Below, one piece after another: positions 51,747 to 60,747 of a stretch of 64,000 nucleotides of DNA. How positions within the stretch are numbered: position 1 is the first letter of the stretch; each line of letters starts with the position of its first letter. The position numbers and the translations under genes are program-made. Source of the stretch: Mycobacterium sp. Root135 (GTDB lineage: Bacteria > Actinomycetota > Actinomycetes > Mycobacteriales > Mycobacteriaceae); contig NZ_LMEZ01000010.1 of NCBI RefSeq assembly GCF_001426545.1, positions 62,001 to 126,000 on the forward strand, in the 5' to 3' direction. The notes under the pieces are model-generated. The model was given only the letters and a program-made list of their open reading frames with translations. It was not told the DNA's origin and did not search any database.

Positions 51747-53462
51747 ATGTACTTCGTCGGCCTGGACCTCGCGTGGGGTGAGCGCAAGCCAACGGGCGTC
51801 GCCGTCGTCGACGACGACGGCCGGTTGGTCTACGTCGGCGTTGCGCAGGACGACGCCAGCATCAGGGCCGCGATCGGGCCGTACGTCGAGGACGCCTGCC
51901 TGGTGGCCTTCGACGCGCCGCTCGTGGTGACCAATCCGACTGGTCAACGGCCCAGCGAGGCAGCGCTCAACCGCGACTTCGCGAAGTTCGAGGCCGGCGC
52001 GCATCCCACCAACACCGGCAAGCCCGAGTTCGCCGGGACCCCGCGGGCGGCCCGCATCGCCAGCGCGCTCGACCTGGACATCGACCCGAATTCGTCGTCG
52101 TCGCGGCGGGCCATCGAGGTGTATCCGCATCCGGCGACGGTGGCGCTGTTCCGGCTTGGCCGGACGTTGAAGTACAAGTCGAAGCCCGGTCGCAGCGTCG
52201 CGCAGTTGCGGTCCGAATTGCTGCGGCTGCTGGATCTGATCGAGACGCTCGCCCAGGCGACGCCGCCGTTGCGGGTCACCGACGACGAAGGCTGGATCGC
52301 ACTTCGGCACTCGGTGGAGACCGCCGAGCGCAAGAGCGACCTGCGCAGGGCCGAAGATCCCGTCGACGCCGTCGTGTGCGCCTACGTCGCTCTGTTCGCC
52401 ACCCGCAGACCCGCGGACGTGACGGTCTACGGTGACGCCGAGACGGGGGCGACCATCACCCCGACGCTGCCGCCCGACCTGGTCCCGGCGCCGCACGAGC
52501 CGACGCCGGGCGCGGTGCGCGACGCCATCACGGAGTACGCCGCCAGGCGACCGGCGCTCGTCGGTGCCACCGACCGCTACCTCCATTTGGTGACGACGCT
52601 GCTCGACGACGCAGGCATCAACTATCTGAACGTGACGGCGCGGACCAAGAGTGTGGCGTCCTTCGCGGAGAAGGCCGACCGCAGCGTCGACGGCCGACGC
52701 CTCTACACCGATCCGCTTTCCGAGCTCACCGACCAGATCGGGCTGCGGGTGATCACCTTCCTGCGCGACGACGTCACCACCGTCGCCAACCTGCTGGCCG
52801 AGGAGATGCAGCTCCTCGACGATCGCGACATGGGCCAGGAGACCGCGCGCGAGGGCCGCTGGGGTTACGCCAGCAGACACCTCGTGGTCGCCGTCGAGGG
52901 CGAGCAGCAGCCCGCCTCCATTCAGGTGCGAACGGTGTTGCAGCACGCGTGGGCCGAATTCGAGCACGACATCCGCTACAAGGGCTCCATTCCCGAGGAG
53001 GACGCCCCCGATCTGGACCGGCGCTTCACCCTCGCGGCGGGGTTGTTGGAGTTGGCCGACCGGGAGTTCTCCGCCATCCGCGAGCGTCTGAAGAGCTCAC
53101 CTCCTGCGGCGCAGTCCGAGCAGTCCGACGATCCGCGCATCGGCACCCCGGTGCTGGCCACCTACCTGGGCAACCGCTTTCCCGACGCGGGCTGGTCGCG
53201 TACCGAGCACTACGCGTGGATCTCGGGACTGCTGCTGGAGCTCGGGATCGACTCGCTCGACGAGCTCGACGAGTTGCTCGCAGGCCTCGACACCGACGCG
53301 GTCAACGAGAAGATGGACTACCGCTACCCGGCTGGCGCGGTGCGCAGGCTCGACGACGCTCTGCTGGCTCGCTACGGCGACCGCTACGTGGGACTCACCG
53401 GCAACGCGCACCGGGTCGCGCAGCTTCAGGCTCGTCTCGAGAAGCTTACGGCTGCAGCCTGA
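51747..53462 (+). CDS. DUF429/RNase HII-like and RelA/SpoT synthetase fusion
   Basis: 571 residues. Residues 1 to about 240 are a DUF429 RNase-H-like domain (YFVGLDLAWGERKPTGVAV, AFDAPLVV, YPHPATV). Residues about 260-440 are a RelA/SpoT nucleotidyltransferase: RTKSVASFAEKAD, LTDQIGLRVITF, YASRHLVV and IQVRTVLQHAWAEFEHDIRYK. The rest is a helical tail. The M. smegmatis homologue is reported as a dual RNase HII/(p)ppGpp synthetase. The usual acidic residue just before IQVRT is Ser here, which may alter activity. It is distinct from the main Rel protein. Confidence 0.88.
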   Translation: MYFVGLDLAWGERKPTGVAVVDDDGRLVYVGVAQDDASIRAAIGPYVEDACLVAFDAPLVVTNPTGQRPSEAALNRDFAKFEAGAHPTNTGKPEFAGTPRAARIASALDLDIDPNSSSSRRAIEVYPHPATVALFRLGRTLKYKSKPGRSVAQLRSELLRLLDLIETLAQATPPLRVTDDEGWIALRHSVETAERKSDLRRAEDPVDAVVCAYVALFATRRPADVTVYGDAETGATITPTLPPDLVPAPHEPTPGAVRDAITEYAARRPALVGATDRYLHLVTTLLDDAGINYLNVTARTKSVASFAEKADRSVDGRRLYTDPLSELTDQIGLRVITFLRDDVTTVANLLAEEMQLLDDRDMGQETAREGRWGYASRHLVVAVEGEQQPASIQVRTVLQHAWAEFEHDIRYKGSIPEEDAPDLDRRFTLAAGLLELADREFSAIRERLKSSPPAAQSEQSDDPRIGTPVLATYLGNRFPDAGWSRTEHYAWISGLLLELGIDSLDELDELLAGLDTDAVNEKMDYRYPAGAVRRLDDALLARYGDRYVGLTGNAHRVAQLQARLEKLTAAA

Positions 53463-53463
53463 T

Positions 53464-54321
53464 TCAGGGCTTGCGGGCGATGATGACGTCCACTGGATGC
53501 GGCAGTAGGCCGGGATGACCGGGCAGCGAGATGTCGCGGAGGTACCCGAGTAGGCGCTCGCGCGCCTCGGGCTCCAGCGCGCGCGAGCGGGCCCCGATCA
53601 GGAAGTCGAGAACGGCCTCGCCCCGTCCGAGCGGGTCGAGCAGGGCGTCGCGGACGTCGAGGCGCCCCACGATCGTCTCGGTGCGGACGGACACGCCACG
53701 TCGATCGAACTCGGCATGGACGTCTTCGGCGAACCACGGCGTGCGTCCGGACCACGGACAGAGCAGCTCGGTGAGGACGCACAGCGGCTCCAGCGGAGCG
53801 ATGGCGGCCATCAGCAACCCGCCCGACCTGAGCAGGCTGAATCCGTGATCCAGTGCCGCGGTGAGCTTTTCGACATAGTAGAGCGAATGCACGAAGTGCA
53901 CCAGGTCGGCGGGATGCCCGGCATCGTGGTCGGCGAACTCACCGATGACGACGGTGGGGACGAGGGATTGCAGGCCAAGGGAATTCAGTCGTTCGGCGAA
54001 CCCCGCCGCCGACGGAGCATGGGGTTCGACGCCGGCGTACCGCACTCGGCGTCCGCCTGCCGCCAGCGCGGCGGCCAACGGAGCGTCGACGCTTCCGTCG
54101 CCGACCCCGACGCCGACGACCCGAACCGGATCACAATCGGCAAGCAGCGGAGGCAGCTCCGTGGCGAGCCACTTCTGCAGGGCGGGGCGTTGATCGCTGG
54201 CCGCCTCGTACGCGGCATGGGTGTGGGCGTACCGCTCATTCGTCAGCGCCGGAAGAGCCGGCTGTTCCAGGACGCTGTCCCGCAGGCCTACCAGGGGCAC
54301 GGGTAGCCCGATCAGTGTCAT
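53464..54321 (-). CDS. SAM-dependent methyltransferase (class I)
   Basis: 285 residues from ATG 54321. VRVVGVGVGDGSVDAPLAAAL at about 80-100 is a glycine-rich SAM-binding start, followed by YAGVEPHAPSA. The C-terminal half is helical. Weak resemblance to amine or histidine-type N-methyltransferases by overall pattern only. It ends one base from the RelA/SpoT fusion stop and diverges from a second methyltransferase. Confidence 0.68.
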   Translation of the reverse strand: MTLIGLPVPLVGLRDSVLEQPALPALTNERYAHTHAAYEAASDQRPALQKWLATELPPLLADCDPVRVVGVGVGDGSVDAPLAAALAAGGRRVRYAGVEPHAPSAAGFAERLNSLGLQSLVPTVVIGEFADHDAGHPADLVHFVHSLYYVEKLTAALDHGFSLLRSGGLLMAAIAPLEPLCVLTELLCPWSGRTPWFAEDVHAEFDRRGVSVRTETIVGRLDVRDALLDPLGRGEAVLDFLIGARSRALEPEARERLLGYLRDISLPGHPGLLPHPVDVIIARKP

Positions 54322-54423
54322 GTGGTCCGAGTGTCCCAGCAAAAGTGGCCCGAACGGCACGATCGTCCAAGACGACACCGTTGCGTAAGAATCGGTCGTC
54401 GAGATCCATGGTTGGCTTGGTGC

Positions 54424-55242
54424 GTGACCCGACCCGACACCGCCCAGCGCAGCCTCGACCATTGGAGTGAGGCCGGACGAGCGGAAATGCAGGCGTTCTA
54501 CGCTCTCGCCACGGAGGATTACCGACAACTTGCGGGCGCTCGCGACTGGAACGCCGACCTCGCGTCGCACGCCGTCGACGGGCGCGTGAAACTTCTGGAC
54601 GTGGCGTGCGGCAGCGGCAAGTTTCCCACCGCGCTACTCGCCTCGGGGCTCGCCGCGGAGCCGGTGCTCGAGGTGGATCTGCTGGACCCGTCGGCCTTCA
54701 GCATCGCCGAGGCACGCACTGCACTCGCCCCGCCGTTCGTCGCAGCCGCGGAGCACGAGGTGCTGCTCCAAGACTTCTCCGACACGGGGTACGACGTCGC
54801 GTGGGCCACCCATGCGCTTTACGCACTGCCGCCGGATGAGCTGGCGGCGGGGGTGGCGAAAATGGTTGGCGCCCTTCGCCCCGGCGGTTTCGGCGTGGTC
54901 GCGCAGGCATCGTCACGCTCGCACTACCTGACCTTTTACGACGCTTACCGGGCCTCGTTCGCACCCGAGGCCACGCCGTACACCGATGCCGAAGGTGTGG
55001 CCGCCGCCCTCCGCGACGCCGGAGCACAGGTCGAGGTTCAGGTGCTGAACTACCGCACCGGGACGCCGGACCGGGCCGTCGCAGAGGGTTTTCTGCAGCG
55101 CTGCGCGTTCGACGACACCGTGACACTGGATCAGATGGAAGGCAGTGACGCGCTCGGCGCCTATCTCGCCGGCTGCCGAGGGCCGGACGGCGCCTACGAG
55201 TTCACCCACGAGGCGCACCTGATCACTTGGCAGCAGTCATGA
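54424..55242 (+). CDS. SAM-dependent methyltransferase, second copy of a pair
   Basis: 272 residues from GTG 54424. LLDVACGSGKFPTAL is the SAM motif I; EVDLLDPSAFSIAEA motif II. ATHALYALPPDE matches the motif IV region. The stop overlaps the dioxygenase ATG, so the two are made together. Substrate unknown. Confidence 0.8.
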   Translation: MTRPDTAQRSLDHWSEAGRAEMQAFYALATEDYRQLAGARDWNADLASHAVDGRVKLLDVACGSGKFPTALLASGLAAEPVLEVDLLDPSAFSIAEARTALAPPFVAAAEHEVLLQDFSDTGYDVAWATHALYALPPDELAAGVAKMVGALRPGGFGVVAQASSRSHYLTFYDAYRASFAPEATPYTDAEGVAAALRDAGAQVEVQVLNYRTGTPDRAVAEGFLQRCAFDDTVTLDQMEGSDALGAYLAGCRGPDGAYEFTHEAHLITWQQS

Positions 55243-56216
55243 TTCGCAACCCGCACCTGTCCGAGACCACTGCTGCGGGCACCGCGTCCGACGTCGCCGT
55301 CGAGTGGGACCGGGGCAACGACCAGTGGTGGGATTGGTACATGTCGCTGGCAGACGGCCCCGCCCCCGACGGTCCGCTCGTCGACCCGCCGGCGCACGAC
55401 CCGGGACCGTTGCCGTCGGACGACGAGATCGTGGCCGAACTCGCCGTGGCCTATCCGCTCACCGCCGAGCAGATCGACACCTTCCGCACCGACGCGTTCG
55501 TCAAGCTGCCCGGGGTGCTCAGTCCGGGCGCGGTGCAGCGCCTTCGGATGAGGTTGCGCACCCTGCTAGACGAGGCCGTCGACCCGGAGGTCGGCTTCCA
55601 GAGTCGTGAAATGATGTGGCTGGACGACGATTTGGTACGCGCCGCGGTGTTGTCGCCGCGCATCGGCGGCATCAGCGCCGCACTGCTCGGGACCGAGCGG
55701 GTACGGCTCTATCACGACAACGCGCTGTCGAAGGAACCCGGCGCGGGGCGTACACCGTGGCATTTCGACGCCCATCACTTTCCCCTTGACTCCCCCGACG
55801 TGTTGACGGCGTGGATCCCGTTGCAGCCCACTCCGCGTGAGATGGGCCCCTTGGCATTCGCCTGCGGCGCCGGCGTCGGGAACCTGGTCGCGGATCTCGA
55901 GTTCGACAAGCACGGCACGTCCTATGACCGTGGGGTGTCGGAAGTCTTTCGGGCTCAAGCCGTTCAGGTCGAGGACGGACCGTTCGCGGCGGGCGAGGTC
56001 AGCTTCCACGGCGCCAACTGCTTCCACACCGCGGGGGCCAACCGCACCACTGAGGCCCGTGTCGTGCTGGCCAACACCTACTTCGCCGACGGCACCCGCG
56101 TCGTGCCGAGCCCGACCATGGTGAGTGGCGACTGGCGCAAGTTCATCCCGGGGGCCGAACCGGGTCAGGTGGTGGCGAGCGCCCACAATCCGTTGCTCGA
56201 GCGTCCCGACGGCTAG
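55239..56216 (+). CDS. Phytanoyl-CoA-type Fe(II)/2-oxoglutarate dioxygenase
   Basis: 325 residues from ATG 55239. A tryptophan-rich leader (WDRGNDQWWDWYMSLAD near 23-39) precedes the dioxygenase fold: LYHDNALSKEPGAGRTPWHFDAHH holds the His-x-Asp pair, and CFHTAGANRTTEAR holds the distal His and the 2-oxoglutarate Arg. It would hydroxylate or otherwise oxidise a small molecule. Coupled to the methyltransferase and convergent with the permease at zero spacing. Confidence 0.83.
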   Translation: MIRNPHLSETTAAGTASDVAVEWDRGNDQWWDWYMSLADGPAPDGPLVDPPAHDPGPLPSDDEIVAELAVAYPLTAEQIDTFRTDAFVKLPGVLSPGAVQRLRMRLRTLLDEAVDPEVGFQSREMMWLDDDLVRAAVLSPRIGGISAALLGTERVRLYHDNALSKEPGAGRTPWHFDAHHFPLDSPDVLTAWIPLQPTPREMGPLAFACGAGVGNLVADLEFDKHGTSYDRGVSEVFRAQAVQVEDGPFAAGEVSFHGANCFHTAGANRTTEARVVLANTYFADGTRVVPSPTMVSGDWRKFIPGAEPGQVVASAHNPLLERPDG

Positions 56217-57671
56217 CTACTTGGGTCCGGAGTCCAGTTCTTCGACGTCGACCATTCGGGTCGACTTGATGCCGACGGCGCGGTTGATGGCCACCGTGAG
56301 CCCGAACAGCAGGACGCCCAGGATGACCAGTGCGATCGCCAGCACGTACTGCTGCAGTGGCCGTCCGGAGAGCGGCAACACGAGATAGGTCGAGGCGACG
56401 AAACCCACCCAGGGCAGCCATGTTGGTGTCTTGAAGTGGTTGCGACCGCCTCCCCCGTCGCTTCGCTCGCCCTGTCCTGACTGAACGTCCTTGCGCAGCA
56501 CCAAGACCGCAATGTTCACGACCGCGAACACCGCCAGCAACAGCAGCGACGTGGTCCCGCCGAGGGTTGAGATGGCCTTGTCGTTGGCGAAGGCCGTGAC
56601 GTAGAGGATCAGCCCGAACGCGATCGAGGTGGTGAACACGATGGCCACCCATGGGGTCCGGCGCGAGGGGTGCACGGTCCCCAGCACCGGCGGCAGCACG
56701 TGCTGCTTGGCCATGCCGTAGATCAACCGGCTCGCCATCAGCATGTTGATCAAGGCAGTGTTCGCGACGGCGAACATCGAGATGAAGGGGAGGATCTTCT
56801 CGATCGGCAGACCAGGCGCCCCTGCCTTGACCACCTCGACGAGCGGCGTCTCGCTGGCTTCGAGGGTGCCGACCGGGACCAGTGCCACCGCCACGACGGC
56901 GACCACGATGTAGACGACGCCCGCGATGCCGAGTCCGGTCAAGAGAATCTTCGGGAAGATCTTGACCGGATCCTTGGTCTCCTCGGCCATGTTGACCGAG
57001 TCCTCGAAGCCGACCATTGCGAAGAACGCGAGCGACGTGGCCGTGGTGACGGCGAGGAACGCGTTCTTGTCCTCGGCGGTGTCGAAGGCGATCACCCGGG
57101 AGAAGTCGACGGCGTCACCACCCTGGGTGAACGCCCAGAATCCGACGAAGATCACCAGCATGAGGCCGGTGATCTCGACGATGGTCAGGACCACGTTCAG
57201 CTTCACGCTCTCGCCGACGCCTCGCAGGTTGACGGCGGCGACCATCACCATGAACAGCAGGGCGACGGCGACGATTCCGGCTGTGCCCCAATCGAATCCG
57301 AAGCCCTTGAAGAAGTTGGACGCAAAGAATCGCGACGCCGTGGCCGCCGAGGTGATGCCCGAGCACATCACGATGAACGCGACGAGGAACGTGACGAAGT
57401 GGATGCCGAAGGCCTTGTGCGCATATAGCGCCGCACCCGCCGCCTGCGGATACTTCGTGACCAATTCCAGGTAACTGAAGGCGGTGACCATCGCGATCAT
57501 GAACGCGACCAGGAAGGGCAGCCACGCAGCTCCACCCACCTCGGCCGCCACGTCGCCGGTCAGCGCGTAGACGCCGGTGCCGAGGATGTCACCGATGATG
57601 AAGAGAAGCAGCAGACCGGGACCCATCACGCGTTTGAGTTCGGGTTGCTCCTCGACAGTGGCTTGCGCCAT
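56217..57671 (-). CDS. APC-superfamily amino acid/amine permease
   Basis: 484 residues, about twelve membrane helices. MGPGLLLLFIIGDILGTGVYALTG is the APC helix 1 consensus with its GxG substrate loop, and GFEDSVNMAEETKDP is the conserved helix 6 segment. It should take up (or export) amino acids or polyamines. It converges on the dioxygenase stop, and its substrate may be the compound modified by the neighbouring enzymes (inference). Confidence 0.88.
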   Translation of the reverse strand: MAQATVEEQPELKRVMGPGLLLLFIIGDILGTGVYALTGDVAAEVGGAAWLPFLVAFMIAMVTAFSYLELVTKYPQAAGAALYAHKAFGIHFVTFLVAFIVMCSGITSAATASRFFASNFFKGFGFDWGTAGIVAVALLFMVMVAAVNLRGVGESVKLNVVLTIVEITGLMLVIFVGFWAFTQGGDAVDFSRVIAFDTAEDKNAFLAVTTATSLAFFAMVGFEDSVNMAEETKDPVKIFPKILLTGLGIAGVVYIVVAVVAVALVPVGTLEASETPLVEVVKAGAPGLPIEKILPFISMFAVANTALINMLMASRLIYGMAKQHVLPPVLGTVHPSRRTPWVAIVFTTSIAFGLILYVTAFANDKAISTLGGTTSLLLLAVFAVVNIAVLVLRKDVQSGQGERSDGGGGRNHFKTPTWLPWVGFVASTYLVLPLSGRPLQQYVLAIALVILGVLLFGLTVAINRAVGIKSTRMVDVEELDSGPK

Positions 57672-57725
57672 GACGCCTCCCTGATAGTCCGCTGTGGGTC
57701 AGGGTCCAACCATTACAGGAAATCT

Positions 57726-58709
57726 TCAACCCTGCAGTGGTATCCAACTCCGAGGCGTGTCCGTCATCTCCGAGACCGCGTCGAGGAACCGGGTGACCGC
57801 GTCGACGTCCTGCGGCCGTTGCCACCCGAACGTCGTCGGCCGCTGGGCCCTGTCGTGCCAGAAGTGCGGTGACACCGACGAAGGGCGGGTCGCCACCAGC
57901 CAGACCGCCGTGTCCCCGCCGTCGGCCGCGTCCCGAAGGATCGGCCCGGTGAGCTTCTGGAACGTCGGAAGGGCTTCTGAGACACCGGGGGTCTTCGCCC
58001 ATCCGGGATGCATGCTCTCGACCCGCACGCACTCATCGCCGGCCAGTCGCCGGGCCCAGGCGTCGGCGAGCACCACCTGCATCCGCTTGGTCTTGGCGTA
58101 GACCCGGACGCCGTCGTATTCGCCGCGGGTCGACTCCATGTCGCCGGTGGACAGCGGCGCGCTGTACATACCGCCCGATGAGACGAAGACGATCGACGCG
58201 CCACCGGCGTTGCGCAGCAGCGGAAGCAGTCGTTCGGTCATCACCTGCGGACCGAGCACGTGGCATGCAAGTTGCAGCTCGTGACCCTGCGGCGTCTCGT
58301 CGCGCCGCTTGGGCATGACGCCTGCGTTGTGCGCGAGGCCGTGCAGCGCGTCGACGCGCCCGGACAGGTCGTCGGTCCACGCCCGCACGGCGTCAAGGTC
58401 ACCGACGTCGCACACCTCGTCGACCACGACCGAGCCTGGTACGGCGCCGCGGATCACGCCCGCCGAACGCTTGACCTTGTCAGGGTTGCGACCGAGAAGG
58501 TGCACCGTGGCGCCCAATTGGGCGAACGACGTCGCCATCGCCTCGCCGAGACCGGAGGTGGCCCCCGTGACGACGACGCGCTTGCCAGCCATCGACGACG
58601 GGGCCGGGTCCGCCGGCCACCACAGCCGGCGCACGCCCGACCCGATCTTCGAGTAGCCGAGCAGGACGGATCGGTCGAGAGCGGCGTCGAGCACACCGGT
58701 GACGGACAT
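57726..58709 (-). CDS. Short-chain dehydrogenase/reductase
   Basis: 327 residues from ATG 58709, seven bases after TACGGT (leaderless layout). RVVVTGATSGLGEAMATSF carries the NAD(P) loop; the catalytic Tyr and Lys are in VRVYAKTKRMQ, and the Ser in FVSSGGMYS. The N-terminal 40 residues are an extra segment. It is 14 bases from the TetR gene, which probably controls it. Confidence 0.85.
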   Translation of the reverse strand: MSVTGVLDAALDRSVLLGYSKIGSGVRRLWWPADPAPSSMAGKRVVVTGATSGLGEAMATSFAQLGATVHLLGRNPDKVKRSAGVIRGAVPGSVVVDEVCDVGDLDAVRAWTDDLSGRVDALHGLAHNAGVMPKRRDETPQGHELQLACHVLGPQVMTERLLPLLRNAGGASIVFVSSGGMYSAPLSTGDMESTRGEYDGVRVYAKTKRMQVVLADAWARRLAGDECVRVESMHPGWAKTPGVSEALPTFQKLTGPILRDAADGGDTAVWLVATRPSSVSPHFWHDRAQRPTTFGWQRPQDVDAVTRFLDAVSEMTDTPRSWIPLQG

Positions 58710-58723
58710 GTCACCGACCGTAC

Positions 58724-59335
58724 TCAGCCGAAGGGCGCCAGCACGTCGATGACGTCGACGAGCGTTGCACGAGCGGCGGCCCTCGGCCCGTCCCCAACCC
58801 CGACGAGGGACGCGACGACCGCACCGTCGACCGCGCACACCAACGCCGTCATCAGTTCGGCCCGCACCGATCGCCCCGACCGCTCCACCACTTCGACGAC
58901 GGCCTCCGTCCGCTGCTTCATGATGCGACGCTGGACGTCGCGCAGCCCTGGTTGGCGCGCACAGGCGATATATCGCTCGTAGCGGGAGATCAACTGTTCC
59001 GAGACCCGGGTGCCGGGTCCGTCGCCGACCAACAGGTCGACGAGGACGTCGGCCGTCGATTCGGCGCCGCGCTTGCGCCGCGACAGCGCTGCGACGCGCG
59101 TGTCCAGGATTTCGGCTTCCCGGGTTCCGACGTACTCGACGGCGCGCTCGACGAGGTCGTCGAGGGACGAGAAGTAGTACGTCGTCGAGGCCAACGGCAG
59201 CCCGGCCCGGCGGGCGACGGCCCGGTGCCGGACCGCGTCGAAGCCACCTTCGCACAACAGCTCGGCGGCCGCGCTGACCAGCGCGTACCGTCGCCTCTCA
59301 CCCTTGGGGGTGACCGCTGCCGTCACGTGTTGCAT
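58724..59335 (-). CDS. TetR-family regulator
   Basis: 203 residues. The helix-turn-helix is VRHRAVARRAGLPLASTTYYFSSLDDL (35-60). The ligand-binding part shows no recognised subgroup. It is co-directional with the SDR, 14 bases away, and diverges from the DoxX-like gene. Start is ATG 59335; a GTG nine bases later is an alternative. Confidence 0.85.
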   Translation of the reverse strand: MQHVTAAVTPKGERRRYALVSAAAELLCEGGFDAVRHRAVARRAGLPLASTTYYFSSLDDLVERAVEYVGTREAEILDTRVAALSRRKRGAESTADVLVDLLVGDGPGTRVSEQLISRYERYIACARQPGLRDVQRRIMKQRTEAVVEVVERSGRSVRAELMTALVCAVDGAVVASLVGVGDGPRAAARATLVDVIDVLAPFG

Positions 59336-59404
59336 GCTGCCAGCAACGGCCCGACGGCATCGGGCTTTCGGCAGACTGAAAGGCTGCGCACAGAAAGCGA
59401 GGCC

Positions 59405-59839
59405 ATGCGCACACCCGTCTCAGACCCACCCGCCACATCTGTCCCGCGAGTGCTCGCTCGGATCGTGTTGGGAGCTGCCCTGGTGTTCGCCGGCGTCAGC
59501 CATCTGACCTTCGCCCGCGACTCCTTCTACGCCCAGGTACCACCATGGCTGCCGCTCGACGCCACCTTCGTCATCGTCGCCTCGGGGGTCGTCGAGATCG
59601 TCCTCGGCGCCGCCGTCCTCTTCGTGCGACGACGGCGCGCGCAGGTCGGCTGGGCCGTCGCCGCGTTGTTCGTCGTAGTCTTCCCCGGAAACGTGTCGCA
59701 GTTCGTCACCCACAGCGCCGCGTTCGGATTGGACTCCGACCTGTCCCGCGGCATCCGACTGCTCTTCCAGCCACTGTTGGTGGTCTGGGCCCTGTGGTGC
59801 ACCGGCGCTTGGGCGGCGTTGCGGGCCGCGATGGCATGA
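59405..59839 (+). CDS. DoxX-like small membrane protein
   Basis: 144 residues from ATG 59405, about four membrane helices (ARIVLGAALVFAGVSHLTF, FVIVASGVVEIVLGAAVLF and two later). DoxX family. Its stop overlaps the esterase start as ATGA, so the two are translated together. Function unknown. Confidence 0.78.
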   Translation: MRTPVSDPPATSVPRVLARIVLGAALVFAGVSHLTFARDSFYAQVPPWLPLDATFVIVASGVVEIVLGAAVLFVRRRRAQVGWAVAALFVVVFPGNVSQFVTHSAAFGLDSDLSRGIRLLFQPLLVVWALWCTGAWAALRAAMA

Positions 59840-60747
59840 TGGCCCGCATGCCAGACCTGAGCCGTCGCGCCATTCTGCGACTCGGCGTCGGTGCCGCGGC
59901 GGGAGCCGCGGGCGCGTACGCACTCGACACGATGCTGAGCCAGGCGCCCGTCACCCGGCCGCCCGTCGCCATGACCGGCATCGGCGCACCGCTGGCGCCG
60001 CCTCAACCGCCGCTGCCCGTTGCGCCGCAGACGCCAGCCCCGACCTACGTCACCGGATCGTTCGTCTCGGCGGCCCGTGGCGGGGTGTCGACCAACTGGG
60101 CAATCGCCCGGCCACCCGGCCAGACCGGACCCCTGAGGCCGGTGATCGCACTGCACGGGAAGGGCCAAGATGCGGCGGGCGTGATGGCGGGCGGCGTCGA
60201 ACAGGGCCTCGCACAAGCTGTCGCGGCTGGCATCCCGCCGTTCGCCGTCGTCGCCGTCGACGGAGGCGGGAGTTACTGGCATTCACGGACTTCCGGCGAG
60301 GATTCCGGTGCGATGGTGCTCAACGAACTGATTCCCATGCTCGGTGAGCAGGGCTTGGACATATCGCGGGTCGGTTTCCTCGGCTGGTCCATGGGCGGTT
60401 ACGGCGCCCTGCTACTGGGGTCCCGGCTCGGTCCGGCCCGGACGGCGGCGATCTGCGCGGTCAGCCCGGCCCTGTGGACGTCATCGGGGTCAACTGCCCC
60501 CGGCGCATTCGACGGTGAGGCCGACTACGCCGCGAACAGCGTGTGGGGGCTGCCCAACCTGGCGTCGATTCCGATCAGAATCGACTGCGGCGACAGCGAT
60601 CCGTTCTACGCCGCCACCAAGCAGTTCATCGGGCAGCTGCCCAACCCGCCCGCGGGTGGGTTCTCCCCCGGCGGCCATGACGGTGCGTTCTGGAGCTCCC
60701 AGCTTCCAGCCGAAATCGCTTGGATGGCACCGCTTCTCGTCGCTTAG
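59836..60747 (+). CDS. Tat-exported esterase/alpha-beta hydrolase
   Basis: 303 residues from ATG 59836. LSRRAILRLGVGAAAG is a twin-arginine signal; a Pro-rich linker follows (45-70). The hydrolase domain has the nucleophile GWSMGG near 185 and a late SPGGHDG histidine. Likely an exported esterase of the antigen-85 type (as Rv0774c). It overlaps the purD 3' end convergently by four bases. Confidence 0.85.
   Translation: MMARMPDLSRRAILRLGVGAAAGAAGAYALDTMLSQAPVTRPPVAMTGIGAPLAPPQPPLPVAPQTPAPTYVTGSFVSAARGGVSTNWAIARPPGQTGPLRPVIALHGKGQDAAGVMAGGVEQGLAQAVAAGIPPFAVVAVDGGGSYWHSRTSGEDSGAMVLNELIPMLGEQGLDISRVGFLGWSMGGYGALLLGSRLGPARTAAICAVSPALWTSSGSTAPGAFDGEADYAANSVWGLPNLASIPIRIDCGDSDPFYAATKQFIGQLPNPPAGGFSPGGHDGAFWSSQLPAEIAWMAPLLVA

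Noticed and set aside
49098..52967. Very long minus-strand open frame (about 1289 codons)
   Set aside because: Only the first-read 397 codons from 50291 encode cyp126; the rest is the wrong frame of purB and antisense to the RelA/SpoT fusion, with Arg/Gly-rich noise.
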